A DNA stretch of 16,820 bases, taken from positions 1 through 16,820 of the forward strand of contig CARUOB010000040.1 of NCBI GenBank assembly GCA_949076555.1, written 5' to 3'. Shown here in pieces: positions 5,039 to 13,031 of the stretch. The notes beneath the pieces were generated by a model, which saw only the letters and a list, made by a program, of their open reading frames with translations, made no database searches and had not been told where the DNA came from. This stretch comes from an uncultured Lachnospiraceae bacterium. GTDB lineage: Bacteria > Bacillota > Clostridia > Lachnospirales > Lachnospiraceae. How positions within the stretch are numbered: position 1 is the stretch's first letter; each line of letters begins with the position of its first letter. The translations under genes were made by a program, and so were the position numbers.

Positions 5039-6631
5039 GTGGGAACTTATGCGGAGGAAATAAACAGAAGAAGAACTTTTGCGATCATTTCGCACCCGGA
5101 TGCGGGAAAGACAACCCTTACAGAGAAATTTCTGCTGTATGGGGGAGCGATTAATCTGGCGGGCAGTGTCAAAGGGAAGGCTACGGCCAGACATGCGGTT
5201 TCCGACTGGATGCAGATAGAGAAGGAGAGAGGTATTTCCGTCACCTCGTCCGTGCTGCAGTTTTCTTATGACGGATTCTGTATCAATATTCTGGATACGC
5301 CGGGGCATCAGGACTTTTCGGAGGACACGTACAGGACGCTGATGGCGGCGGATTCGGCGGTGATGGTGATAGACGCCTCCAAGGGTGTGGAGGCACAGAC
5401 GCGAAAACTTTTTAAAGTATGCGTGATGCGCCATATTCCGATCTTTACCTTTATAAATAAGATGGACAGGGACGCGAACGATACCTTTGAACTCTTGGAC
5501 GATATCGAGAAGGAACTGGGAATCGCCACCTGCCCGGTGAACTGGCCCATCGGTTCCGGGAAGAACTTTAAGGGCGTTTACGAGCGGGAGAGCGGGTGCG
5601 TGATCACTTATGCCGACACGGAGAAGGGAACGAAAGAGGGACATGCCACGAAGATTCCGTTCTCGGAGACGGAGAATCTGGCGGCCCAGATTGGGGAAGA
5701 CTATTTATCGACGCTTTCCGATGAGATCGAGCTTTTGGACGGTGCCAGCGCGCCTTTTGATTTAGAGCAGATTCAGGCGGGTAATCTTACGCCTGTGTTT
5801 TTCGGGTCGGCGCTCACGAATTTCGGTGTGGAAATCTTTTTACAGCACTTTTTGAAGCTGACGACCACGCCGCTGCCCCGAAGGGCGGATATCGGTTTGA
5901 TCGATCCGGTGGCACATGATTTCTCGGCTTTTGTCTTTAAGATTCAGGCAAACATGAACAAGGCGCATCGGGACAGAATCGCGTTTATGCGTATCTGTTC
6001 GGGCAGATTTGATGTGAATGAAGAGGTCAGGCATGTGCAGGGAGGTCGGGTGATGCGTCTGTCACAGCCCCAGCAGATCATGGCCGACGAGCGCAAAATT
6101 TTAAGCGAGGCCTACGCGGGAGACATCATTGGCGTGTTTGACCCGGGCATTTTTTCCATAGGCGATACCGTCTGTATGCCGGGCGAGCAGTTTGCCTATG
6201 AGGGGATACCGACCTTTGCGCCCGAACATTTCGCGAGGGTCAGGCAGGTGGATACCATGAAGCGCAAGCAGTTTGTAAAAGGTATTATGCAGATTGCGCA
6301 GGAGGGTGCGATCCAGATTTTTCAGGAGTTCAATACCGGCATGGAGGAGATCATCGTAGGCGTGGTCGGCGTTTTGCAGTTTGATGTGCTGAAATACCGT
6401 CTGGAAAATGAATATAACGTGGAAATAAGGCTGGAGAACCTGCCCTACGAGTATATCCGGTGGATTGAAAATAAAGATATTGACCTGGACAAGCTGACAG
6501 GCACTTCAGATATGAAGAAAATAAAGGATTTGAAAGATAATCCGCTGCTGCTCTTTGTCAACCAGTGGAGCATCGGCATGACGGTGGAGAGAAATGAAGG
6601 ACTGATTTTGTCGGAATTTGGCAGAACGTAA
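5039..6631 (+). CDS. prfC: Peptide chain release factor 3 (RF3)
   Basis: RF3 is a cytoplasmic translational GTPase that recycles RF1 and RF2 from the ribosome after peptide release. From the GTG at 5039 the protein has 530 residues, against 529 in E. coli. The GTPase motifs are clear: G1 SHPDAGKTT (residues 18-26), the switch I region RGISVTSSV (from 64), G3 DTPGH (86-90) and G4 NKMD (140-143). The EF-Tu-like domain 2 and RF3 C-terminal domain follow, the latter with EEIIVGVVGVLQFDVLKYRL. The frame is open for another 58 codons upstream, but that stretch is GC hairpin sequence and has no ribosome binding site. RF3 is not part of the classical Bacillus gene order here. Confidence 0.97.
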   Translation: MGTYAEEINRRRTFAIISHPDAGKTTLTEKFLLYGGAINLAGSVKGKATARHAVSDWMQIEKERGISVTSSVLQFSYDGFCINILDTPGHQDFSEDTYRTLMAADSAVMVIDASKGVEAQTRKLFKVCVMRHIPIFTFINKMDRDANDTFELLDDIEKELGIATCPVNWPIGSGKNFKGVYERESGCVITYADTEKGTKEGHATKIPFSETENLAAQIGEDYLSTLSDEIELLDGASAPFDLEQIQAGNLTPVFFGSALTNFGVEIFLQHFLKLTTTPLPRRADIGLIDPVAHDFSAFVFKIQANMNKAHRDRIAFMRICSGRFDVNEEVRHVQGGRVMRLSQPQQIMADERKILSEAYAGDIIGVFDPGIFSIGDTVCMPGEQFAYEGIPTFAPEHFARVRQVDTMKRKQFVKGIMQIAQEGAIQIFQEFNTGMEEIIVGVVGVLQFDVLKYRLENEYNVEIRLENLPYEYIRWIENKDIDLDKLTGTSDMKKIKDLKDNPLLLFVNQWSIGMTVERNEGLILSEFGRT

Positions 6632-6666
6632 GAAAGCGGAAAAGCCTGTGAGAAGGAGGGCTGCGT

Positions 6667-7860
6667 ATGAAAAAGACAGGAATATTACTGTTTTGTATGC
6701 TGATTTTGACCGGCGCCCTTTATCTTGCGGGACGGGGACTTGCAGAGAGCAAGAGCAGTCTCTACAGGCAGGAGGATCTGGCGGCAGGCGGGGAGAACGG
6801 GAATCTGCCCGAGCAGGTGCTCACCCGGACGGATGAAGAGCTGCGGGAAGAGCAGGAGGAATGTTATGCCTTCGGCATGCTGTCTGAGGAGGAGCAGGAA
6901 GTCTATCTGGAGATTTTGGAGGCGCTCATCGATTTCAGGGAGAACGTGAGGCTTTCCAGTTGTGACAAGGAGTTGATTTCCCATGCGTTCCAGTGTGTGT
7001 TAAACGATCATCCCGAGATTTTCTATGTGGAGGGATACAGCTATACGGAATACACGCTTGGCAGCATTCTGAAAAAGATTACTTTCACGGGCAGTTATCG
7101 GTTTAGTCAGGAGGAAGTGGCGCAGAAGCAGCGACAGATAGATGATTATGTAAACCAATGTCTGGCCGGAATGCCAGAGGATGCGGATGAGTATGAGAAA
7201 GTAAAGTATGTCTACGAATATCTGATCCATCATACGGATTATGACGCCTCAGCAGAGGACAGCCAAAATATATGCTCTGTCTTTTTGGAGCGCAAGTCCG
7301 TGTGTCAGGGATATGCGAAGGCGACGCAGTATCTCTTAAACAAGGCTGGGGTATTTGCGACGCTGGTGCTTGGCCGGGTTGTGGGCGGAGAGGGACATGC
7401 GTGGAATTTGGTGCGCATCGACGGGGCATACTACTATGTGGATACCACCTGGGGGGACGCGTCCTATCAGGCGGTGGGCGGAGGCGACTATCCGGTAGAA
7501 AAGATCCCCACGATTAATTACGACTATCTGTGTGTGACCACGGAGCAGATGGAGCTGACGCATACGCAGGAAAATGTGGTGGAGATGCCGGAGTGCACTT
7601 CCATGGATGCCAATTTTTATGTGAGAGAGGGCGTCTATTTTACGGCCTTTGACGAGGAGAAGATCGGGAAAATTTTTGCGGACAGCTATGAGCGGGGGGA
7701 TACCTATGTGACTCTGAAATGCGAAGGTCCGGATATCTTTCGAAAGATGCAGGAGACACTGATTGGGGAGCAGGAGGTTTTCCGCTATCTGCAATGTCCG
7801 GACAAAGCGGTATCCTATGTGGAAAACGAAAAGCAGTACAGCTTGAGCTTCTGGCTTTGA
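6667..7860 (+). CDS. Exported transglutaminase-like protein, role unknown
   Basis: The protein has 397 residues. The N-terminus is a signal peptide or signal anchor: KK at 2-3, a hydrophobic core at about 5-22, and a possible signal peptidase site after GLA (residue 26). There is no lipobox. A mostly helical acidic region (about 40-165) leads into a transglutaminase/protease-like core with the complete triad: Cys213 in SVCQGYA, His244 in GEGHAWN and Asp259 in YYVDTTWGD. A C-terminal region (about 290-397) has no motif I recognise. Proteins with this core may act as proteases, cross-linkers or peptidoglycan-linked enzymes. The sequence does not tell which, and no gene name is justified. AGGAGG at 6654-6659 sets the start; the gap after prfC is 35 nt, so the two may be co-transcribed. 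Confidence 0.85.
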   Translation: MKKTGILLFCMLILTGALYLAGRGLAESKSSLYRQEDLAAGGENGNLPEQVLTRTDEELREEQEECYAFGMLSEEEQEVYLEILEALIDFRENVRLSSCDKELISHAFQCVLNDHPEIFYVEGYSYTEYTLGSILKKITFTGSYRFSQEEVAQKQRQIDDYVNQCLAGMPEDADEYEKVKYVYEYLIHHTDYDASAEDSQNICSVFLERKSVCQGYAKATQYLLNKAGVFATLVLGRVVGGEGHAWNLVRIDGAYYYVDTTWGDASYQAVGGGDYPVEKIPTINYDYLCVTTEQMELTHTQENVVEMPECTSMDANFYVREGVYFTAFDEEKIGKIFADSYERGDTYVTLKCEGPDIFRKMQETLIGEQEVFRYLQCPDKAVSYVENEKQYSLSFWL

Positions 7861-7866
7861 TGGGAC

Positions 7867-7895
7867 TAGGCAAGAGCGGGAAATTTTGATATACT
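7867..7895 (+). promoter_or_regulatory. Candidate extended -10 sigma-A promoter for the yqhY-recN operon
   Basis: TAGGCA (7867-7872, 4 of 6 matches to TTGACA) and TATACT (7890-7895, 5 of 6 matches to TATAAT) are 17 nt apart. A TG at 7887-7888 gives an extended -10. Transcription would start near 7902, at the inverted repeat CAATAT-GGAGAA-ATATTG (7901-7918). This supports a translation start downstream, at 7956. Confidence 0.55.
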
Positions 7896-7900
7896 TAATT

Positions 7901-7918
7901 CAATATGGAGAAATATTG
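7901..7918 (+). repeat. Small inverted repeat at the predicted yqhY transcript start
   Basis: CAATAT and ATATTG flank GGAGAA. In RNA this would be a weak 6-bp stem at the 5' end with an SD-like GGAG in the loop. In DNA it could be an operator overlapping the start site. Both ideas are inference. Confidence 0.35.
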
Positions 7919-7955
7919 GATTATGCGCAATAAGCAGCGCGGAAATGAGGAAAAC

Positions 7956-8339
7956 ATGGAACAGGAAGAAACGAAGAGCGGGTACGAGTCACAGGAGGAA
8001 AAAGCCGGGACGGTAAAGATCGCGGACGATGTGGTGGCGATGATCGCCGCGCTGGCAGCCACGGAGGTGGACGGAGTTGCGGCCATGGCGGGCAATCTCA
8101 CAAATGAGCTTTTGATCCGGGTTGGCGTCAGAGGACTCTCCAAGGGAGCCAAGGTGGAAGTGTCGGGGAAAAAGGTCAAGGTAGAGCTTGCGATCACCAT
8201 GGAATATGGCTACAACATTCCGGCTACCTGCCAGAGAGTGCAGACGAAGGTGAAGGGCGCGATTGAGAATATGACGGGGTTGGAAGTGCTGGATGTGAAC
8301 ATCCGCATTGCCGGTATCAATGTGACGAAAGAGAAATAG
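7956..8339 (+). CDS. yqhY: Asp23/Gls24 family protein YqhY
   Basis: This is a 127-residue cytoplasmic protein of the Asp23/Gls24 (DUF322) family. The conserved core begins with GTVKIADDVVAMIAALAATE and ends with VLDVNIRIAGINV. In Bacillota a member of this family sits directly before nusB, and B. subtilis YqhY has been linked to control of fatty-acid synthesis (established knowledge; accBC are not next to it here). In-frame starts also exist at 7905 and 7923. I prefer 7956 because GAGG is 5 nt upstream, the family's N-terminus fits, and the predicted transcription start near 7902 leaves almost no leader for 7905. The gene starts the second operon; nusB follows after 14 nt. Confidence 0.88.
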   Translation: MEQEETKSGYESQEEKAGTVKIADDVVAMIAALAATEVDGVAAMAGNLTNELLIRVGVRGLSKGAKVEVSGKKVKVELAITMEYGYNIPATCQRVQTKVKGAIENMTGLEVLDVNIRIAGINVTKEK

Positions 8340-8353
8340 GACGAGTAGAGGTT

Positions 8354-8749
8354 ATGAGCAGAAGAGAATTGCGCGAACAGGTATTTAAGCTGTTGTTCCG
8401 GGTAGAATTTAATAAAACGGAGGATATGCCGGAACAGGAGGAGCTGTTCTTTGAGGATGAGGATGCGGCAACGGACAAGGATGCAGCATATGTCTCAGAG
8501 AAATATCATAAAATTTCTGAAAAACTGGCTGAGATAGACGCGCTTTTGAATGAAAAAGCATCCGGGTGGGATACCGGAAGGATGAGTAAGGTCGATCTGA
8601 CGATCCTTCGTCTGGCTGTTTATGAGATTTGTTACGACGAGGATGTTCCTACCGGCGTCGCGATCAATGAGGCGGTGGAACTTGCCAAAAAATTCGGACA
8701 GGACGCTTCTTACGGATTCGTGAACGGCGTTTTGGCTAAATTCGCATAA
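8354..8749 (+). CDS. nusB: Transcription antitermination factor NusB
   Basis: NusB binds the boxA RNA with ribosomal protein S10 (NusE) and supports antitermination of rRNA operons. The protein has 131 residues, normal for the family. The N-terminal RRELREQVFKLLFRVEF helix is the expected RNA-binding start. The second half has the conserved DLTILRLAVYEI and the signature around PTGVAINEAVELAKKFG, then a closing FVNGVLAKFA. An acidic insert, FEDEDAATDKDAA (about residues 34-46), lies in the loop between the halves. The ribosome binding site is a modest AGAGG. It is followed after 12 nt by xseA. Confidence 0.96.
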   Translation: MSRRELREQVFKLLFRVEFNKTEDMPEQEELFFEDEDAATDKDAAYVSEKYHKISEKLAEIDALLNEKASGWDTGRMSKVDLTILRLAVYEICYDEDVPTGVAINEAVELAKKFGQDASYGFVNGVLAKFA

Positions 8750-8761
8750 GGCAGGATTCGT

Positions 8762-9979
8762 ATGCAGAACGTATATACAGTGGCACAGATCAATTCTTAC
8801 ATCAGAAATATGTTCACACAGGATTTTATGATGCAGAAAGTCCGGATCAGGGGTGAGGTAAGCAACTGCAAATATCATACCTCCGGACATATTTATTTTA
8901 CGCTGAAGGATGCGAAAAGTGCGATATCATGCGTTATGTTTTCTTCTGACAGAAAGGGGCTTCCTTTCCGCATGACGGAGGGACAGCAGATCATAGTAAG
9001 CGGCAGTGTGGACGTCTATGAGCGAGACGGAAAATACCAGATCTACGCCAGACAGATCGAGTTGGACGGTATCGGCGCGCTGTACGAGAAATATGAGCAG
9101 TTGAAAGCGGAGCTTGCGGAGCGGGGGATGTTTGCCGAAGAGTATAAGCGGCCGATTCCCCGCTATATCAGGGTTTTGGGCGTGGTGACGGCCGAGACGG
9201 GTGCGGCGGTGCGCGACATCATCAATGTGGCGACCAGAAGGAACCCATATGTGCAGGTCATTCTTTATCCGGCCATCGTACAGGGGGATGCGGCGGTACC
9301 CAGTATCATAAACGGGATTCGGGCACTGGAGCGGCTGCGGGTGGACACCATCATTGTGGGAAGGGGCGGCGGTTCCATCGAGGATCTCTGGGCCTTTAAC
9401 GAGGAGGCGGTAGCGCAGGCCGTATTCGACTGCAGCATTCCGGTGATCTCCGCGGTGGGGCATGAGACAGACGTGACGATCACGGATTTTGTGGCGGATC
9501 TGCGCGCGCCTACGCCGTCTGCGGCTGCGGAGCTTGCGGTCTGCGATTTCGGGCAGTTGGAGGAGCGGATGACCGCGTATGCCTGCACCATGCAGCGTCT
9601 TTGCAGGAGAACGGTACAAAGCAACAGGAACAGGGCAGAGCAGTACAGGGTACGATTGCGATACTTAAGCCCCCTCTATATTCTGCGCACGAGAAAAACC
9701 CAGTCCGTAACGTTGGAGGAGCGACTTCAGGCGGCGATGGAGCGAAAGCTGCAGGAGAAGAGACACCGGCTTGCGCTGTATGCCGCGCAGATGAAAGGGC
9801 TTTCGCCGCTGGACAAGCTGAGTCAGGGGTACGCCTATGCAGCTGACACGGAGGGGAGAACCCTGTCCTCCGTGGAGCAGGTGGCGGTTGGCGAACAGAT
9901 CCGGGTCTATGTGAAGGACGGCAGCCTTTTGGCGCAGGTACAGGAGAAAGAGCATGGCGAAAAAAAAGGAAGAAGATAA
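8762..9979 (+). CDS. xseA: Exodeoxyribonuclease VII large subunit
   Basis: XseA is the catalytic subunit of exonuclease VII, which degrades single-stranded DNA from both ends. The 405-residue protein begins with an OB-fold DNA-binding domain (about 1-100; VRIRGEVSNCKYHTSGHIYF). The catalytic domain contains GRGGGSIEDLWAFNEE and AVGHETDVTITDFVADLRAPTPSAAAE. A shorter-than-usual coiled-coil arm (about 265-355) precedes the closing LSQGYA block. E. coli and B. subtilis proteins are about 450 residues, and the difference falls in the coiled coil. The gene overlaps xseB by 26 nt. Eight A residues (9960-9967) lie in the overlap. Confidence 0.97.
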   Translation: MQNVYTVAQINSYIRNMFTQDFMMQKVRIRGEVSNCKYHTSGHIYFTLKDAKSAISCVMFSSDRKGLPFRMTEGQQIIVSGSVDVYERDGKYQIYARQIELDGIGALYEKYEQLKAELAERGMFAEEYKRPIPRYIRVLGVVTAETGAAVRDIINVATRRNPYVQVILYPAIVQGDAAVPSIINGIRALERLRVDTIIVGRGGGSIEDLWAFNEEAVAQAVFDCSIPVISAVGHETDVTITDFVADLRAPTPSAAAELAVCDFGQLEERMTAYACTMQRLCRRTVQSNRNRAEQYRVRLRYLSPLYILRTRKTQSVTLEERLQAAMERKLQEKRHRLALYAAQMKGLSPLDKLSQGYAYAADTEGRTLSSVEQVAVGEQIRVYVKDGSLLAQVQEKEHGEKKGRR

Positions 9980-10208
9980 GACGGAAATAAATAGGACAGA
10001 AAAAGAACAGACGTTATCATTGGAGGATGCGTTTGCACAAATAGAGGAATTGATCGGCCGGCTGGAGGCGGAGGACATTACGCTGGAGCAGTCCTTTGCG
10101 GAGTATAATCGAGGGATGGCGCTTTTGGCACAGTGCAATGAAACCTTAGACCGGGTGGAAAAGAAAGTGCTGAAGATCAACGAGGACGGTGGACTGGATG
10201 AATTTTAA
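9954..10208 (+). CDS. xseB: Exodeoxyribonuclease VII small subunit
   Basis: XseB is the small helical subunit that binds the coiled-coil arm of XseA; several copies join each large subunit. The protein has 84 residues. A Lys/Glu-rich tail is followed by the family core LEDAFAQIEELIGRLEAEDITLEQSFAEYNRGMALLAQCNETL, which has the conserved LE..I..LE pattern. AGGAG at 9942-9946, inside xseA, is 7 nt before the ATG and supports the start. The 26-nt overlap with xseA suggests coupled synthesis. The end overlaps ispA by 11 nt. Confidence 0.95.
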   Translation: MAKKKEEDKTEINRTEKEQTLSLEDAFAQIEELIGRLEAEDITLEQSFAEYNRGMALLAQCNETLDRVEKKVLKINEDGGLDEF

Positions 10209-11100
10209 TGAGCAACTGGAGAAGAAAACAGGGGAAGTGGAGAGCGTACTCGCGGCGTATCTGCCGAAGCCGGAAGGGTTTCAGAGTAAAGTGCTGGAAG
10301 CCATGGCGTATGCGGTGTCGGCGGGGGGAAAGAGACTGCGGCCTCTGCTGATGAGGGAGACTGCGGCCCTGTTTGGGGAGACGGGAGAGGGACTGTCCTG
10401 TTTTATGGCGGCCATCGAATTTATCCACACCTACTCCCTCATTCACGACGATCTGCCGGCCTTGGACAATGACGATTACCGCAGAGGCAGGAAAACGACC
10501 CATGTGGTTTACGGCGAAGATATCGCCGTGATTGCGGGGGACGGTCTCTTAAACTATGCATACGAGACGGCCCTTCGCGCGTTTGGCAGGGCGGTGACCA
10601 TAGAGGATTACCAGAGGACGGAACAGGCCATGCATATCTTGGGGAGAAAAGCCGGAGTTTACGGTATGGTCGGCGGACAGTGCGCGGATCTTCTGGCGGA
10701 GAAGCCGGAGACAGAGGTGACGGAGGAGATGCTTCTCTACATTCATAAAAATAAGACCGCCGCGCTGATTCAGGCAGCAATGACGATCGGGGCCGTGCTT
10801 GCGGGGGCTGACGAAAAGGCGGTGGCGCAGATCGAACGGTGCGCGGAGAATATCGGCGTGGCCTTTCAGATTCAGGATGACATTCTGGATGTGACAAGCA
10901 CTCTGGAGGTGCTTGGAAAGCCGACGGGGAGCGATGAGAAGAATCACAAACTGACCTATGTGGCCATGCACGGTGTGGAAGCGTCTAAGAGACAGGTGGA
11001 GGCGCTCTCGGGGGAGGCAGTCGGGATATTGCAGGCATTTCCGCACAGGAACGCTTTTCTGGAAACTTTGGTGGAGCAGTTGATCTACAGAGAAAAATAA
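10198..11100 (+). CDS. ispA: Farnesyl diphosphate synthase (short-chain prenyltransferase)
   Basis: This enzyme adds isopentenyl diphosphate to dimethylallyl and geranyl diphosphate to make farnesyl diphosphate, the precursor of undecaprenyl carriers and quinones. The protein has 300 residues. It has GGKRLRP (43-49), the first Asp-rich motif DDLPALD (84-90) and the second DDILD (227-231). The two-residue insertion in the first motif and Tyr79 five residues before it are typical of bacterial FPP synthases. Geranylgeranyl product length cannot be fully excluded. A GTG at 10189 would add three residues, but its spacing to the upstream GAGG is too short, so ATG at 10198 is preferred. It is followed by dxs of the same pathway. 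Confidence 0.95.
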   Translation: MNFNEQLEKKTGEVESVLAAYLPKPEGFQSKVLEAMAYAVSAGGKRLRPLLMRETAALFGETGEGLSCFMAAIEFIHTYSLIHDDLPALDNDDYRRGRKTTHVVYGEDIAVIAGDGLLNYAYETALRAFGRAVTIEDYQRTEQAMHILGRKAGVYGMVGGQCADLLAEKPETEVTEEMLLYIHKNKTAALIQAAMTIGAVLAGADEKAVAQIERCAENIGVAFQIQDDILDVTSTLEVLGKPTGSDEKNHKLTYVAMHGVEASKRQVEALSGEAVGILQAFPHRNAFLETLVEQLIYREK

Positions 11101-11115
11101 GGGGCACGGATTTAA

Positions 11116-11135
11116 GATTCTGCCGAAGCGGAATC
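11116..11135 (+). promoter_or_regulatory. Hairpin between ispA and dxs
   Basis: GATTCTGC pairs with GCGGAATC (one T-G wobble) around a CGAA loop. It ends directly before an ATG at 11136 and 12 nt before the preferred dxs start at 11148. There is no T-run. The CCGAAG apex resembles that of the hairpin at 4859-4889. Function unknown; it may set the ratio of ispA to dxs expression. Confidence 0.45.
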
Positions 11136-11147
11136 ATGGGGGTTAGT

Positions 11148-13031
11148 ATGTTACTTGAGCAGATAACACAGACGAATGATATCAAGCAGATGGCGCCGGA
11201 GGATTACGGCGTACTGGCGGAGGAAATCAGACAATTTCTGATTCAGACCATAAGCGTGACCGGCGGGCACCTCGGGTCTAATCTCGGGGCGGTGGAACTG
11301 ACCATGGCGCTTCACTTATTTTTAAATCTGCCGGAAGACAAGCTGATCTGGGATGTGGGGCATCAGTCTTACACCCATAAGATTCTTACGGGCCGCCGGG
11401 ACGGTTTTGTGAATCTGCGGAAATTCGGCGGTATGAGCGGTTTCCCCAAGCGCAAGGAGAGCGATTGCGACTGTTTTGATACGGGACACAGCTCCACCTC
11501 CATATCGGCCGGGCTTGGCATGGTGAAAGCCAGAGATATTCAGGGCGGCAGCAATACCATCGTCTCCGTGATCGGCGACGGATCGCTCACGGGCGGCATG
11601 GCTTATGAGGCGCTGAATAACGCTTCCCGTCTGGAGACCAATTTTATCATTGTTCTTAACGATAACGATATGTCCATTTCCGAGAACGTGGGCGGCATCT
11701 CGAAATATCTGAACAATATCCGGACGGCGGATATGTATCTGGACTTGAAGGAAGGAATTTATAATTCTCTGCGCGGCAAGCCGAAGTACGGTGACAAGGT
11801 GGTAAGCCAGATCAGACGCGCCAAGAGCAGTTTTAAACATCTGGTGGTGCCGGGCATGTTTTTTGAGGATATGGGCATTACCTATCTGGGACCTGTAGAC
11901 GGCCACAATATACAGGAAATGGTACATATATTCCGCGAGGCAAGGAAAGTCAAAAAGGCGGTGCTTGTTCATGTGATCACACAGAAGGGCAGAGGATATG
12001 CGCCTGCGGAGCGGCATCCGGCCAGATTCCACGGGGCGGAGCCTTTTGATATCGAGACGGGGATTCCCAGCTCCCCCAAGGCGAAGGCAAATTACACGGA
12101 CATTTTCTCTACGGTTATGTGCAAGCTGGGCCAGCGGGACGATAAGGTAGTGGCGATCACGGCGGCCATGCCGGACGGCGTGGGCCTGAAACGGTTCCGG
12201 AACATGTACCCGGAGCGTTTCTTTGACGTGGGGATCGCGGAGGAACATGCGGTCACCTTTGCGGCCGGGTTGGCAGCGGGCGGTTTGAAGCCCATTGTGG
12301 CGATTTATTCCTCTTTCCTGCAAAGAGCTTACGACCAAATTCTGCACGACGTCTGCATCCAGAATTTGCCGGTGGTATTTTGTATCGACAGGGCGGGGCT
12401 TGTGGGGAGTGACGGAGAGACGCATCAGGGGTTGTTTGATCTGTCTTACCTGTCTTCCATACCGAATATGCATGTGATGGCGCCCAAGAATAAATGGGAG
12501 CTTTCCGATATGATCAAATTTGCGGTGGAGCTTGGCGCGCCTGTAGCCATCCGCTATCCCAGAGGGGAAGCCTATGACGGCCTGAAAGAGCACAGGGCGC
12601 CCGTAGTCTATGGGAAGAGTGAGGTACTGTTTGCGGAGAAGGATATCATGCTTCTGGCGGTGGGCAGCATGGTGAAGGTGGCGCTTACGGTGCGGGAGAA
12701 GTTAAAAGAAAAAGGATTTTCCTGTTCGCTGGTAAACGCCCGTTTTGTGAAGCCCATCGACGAGGAGCAGATACGCAGGGCGTGCAAAAACCACAGACTG
12801 ATTGTGACGATGGAAGAGAATGTGGCAAGCGGCGGCTTCGGCAACCGTGTCAGAGAATTTGTAGATTCTCTGGAGGCAGAAGCGAAGGTGCTTGGCATCG
12901 CCATTCCGGACGAGTATGTGGAGCATGGAAATGTAGAGCTTTTAAAGCAGGAGACAGGTATCGACGCGGCGTCTGTGGAAGAAAAGGTAACTGCGGCATG
13001 GCAGGCGATAACGGATAAGCAGGGATTATGA
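11148..13031 (+). CDS. dxs: 1-deoxy-D-xylulose-5-phosphate synthase
   Basis: Dxs joins pyruvate and glyceraldehyde 3-phosphate with thiamine diphosphate in the first step of the MEP isoprenoid pathway. The protein has 627 residues, a normal length. The N-terminal TPP domain shows GGHLGSNLG with His41, DVGHQSYTHK and the TPP motif GDGSLTGGMAYEALNN. The central transketolase domain has GIAEEHAVTFAAGLA with the catalytic Glu and RAGLVGSDGETHQG. The C-terminal transketolase domain includes NARFVKPID. ATG at 11136 would add four residues and follows a hairpin; ATG at 11148 has GGGGG 5 nt upstream and gives the usual N-terminus. The stop overlaps tlyA as ATGA. Confidence 0.97.
   Translation: MLLEQITQTNDIKQMAPEDYGVLAEEIRQFLIQTISVTGGHLGSNLGAVELTMALHLFLNLPEDKLIWDVGHQSYTHKILTGRRDGFVNLRKFGGMSGFPKRKESDCDCFDTGHSSTSISAGLGMVKARDIQGGSNTIVSVIGDGSLTGGMAYEALNNASRLETNFIIVLNDNDMSISENVGGISKYLNNIRTADMYLDLKEGIYNSLRGKPKYGDKVVSQIRRAKSSFKHLVVPGMFFEDMGITYLGPVDGHNIQEMVHIFREARKVKKAVLVHVITQKGRGYAPAERHPARFHGAEPFDIETGIPSSPKAKANYTDIFSTVMCKLGQRDDKVVAITAAMPDGVGLKRFRNMYPERFFDVGIAEEHAVTFAAGLAAGGLKPIVAIYSSFLQRAYDQILHDVCIQNLPVVFCIDRAGLVGSDGETHQGLFDLSYLSSIPNMHVMAPKNKWELSDMIKFAVELGAPVAIRYPRGEAYDGLKEHRAPVVYGKSEVLFAEKDIMLLAVGSMVKVALTVREKLKEKGFSCSLVNARFVKPIDEEQIRRACKNHRLIVTMEENVASGGFGNRVREFVDSLEAEAKVLGIAIPDEYVEHGNVELLKQETGIDAASVEEKVTAAWQAITDKQGL

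Noticed and set aside
4886..5644. 252-codon minus-strand frame opposite the start of prfC
   Set aside because: It overlaps the conserved GTPase domain of RF3 and shows no domain of its own.
7905..7955. Longer YqhY starting at 7905 or 7923
   Set aside because: 7905 has no SD and almost coincides with the predicted transcription start; 7923 has GGAG at 12 nt, which is too far. Not fully excluded.
11322..12593. 423-codon open frame on the minus strand inside dxs
   Set aside because: It lies fully opposite dxs, whose protein has all family motifs. The antisense translation is His/Arg rich with no recognisable domain, as expected from GC-rich codon third positions.
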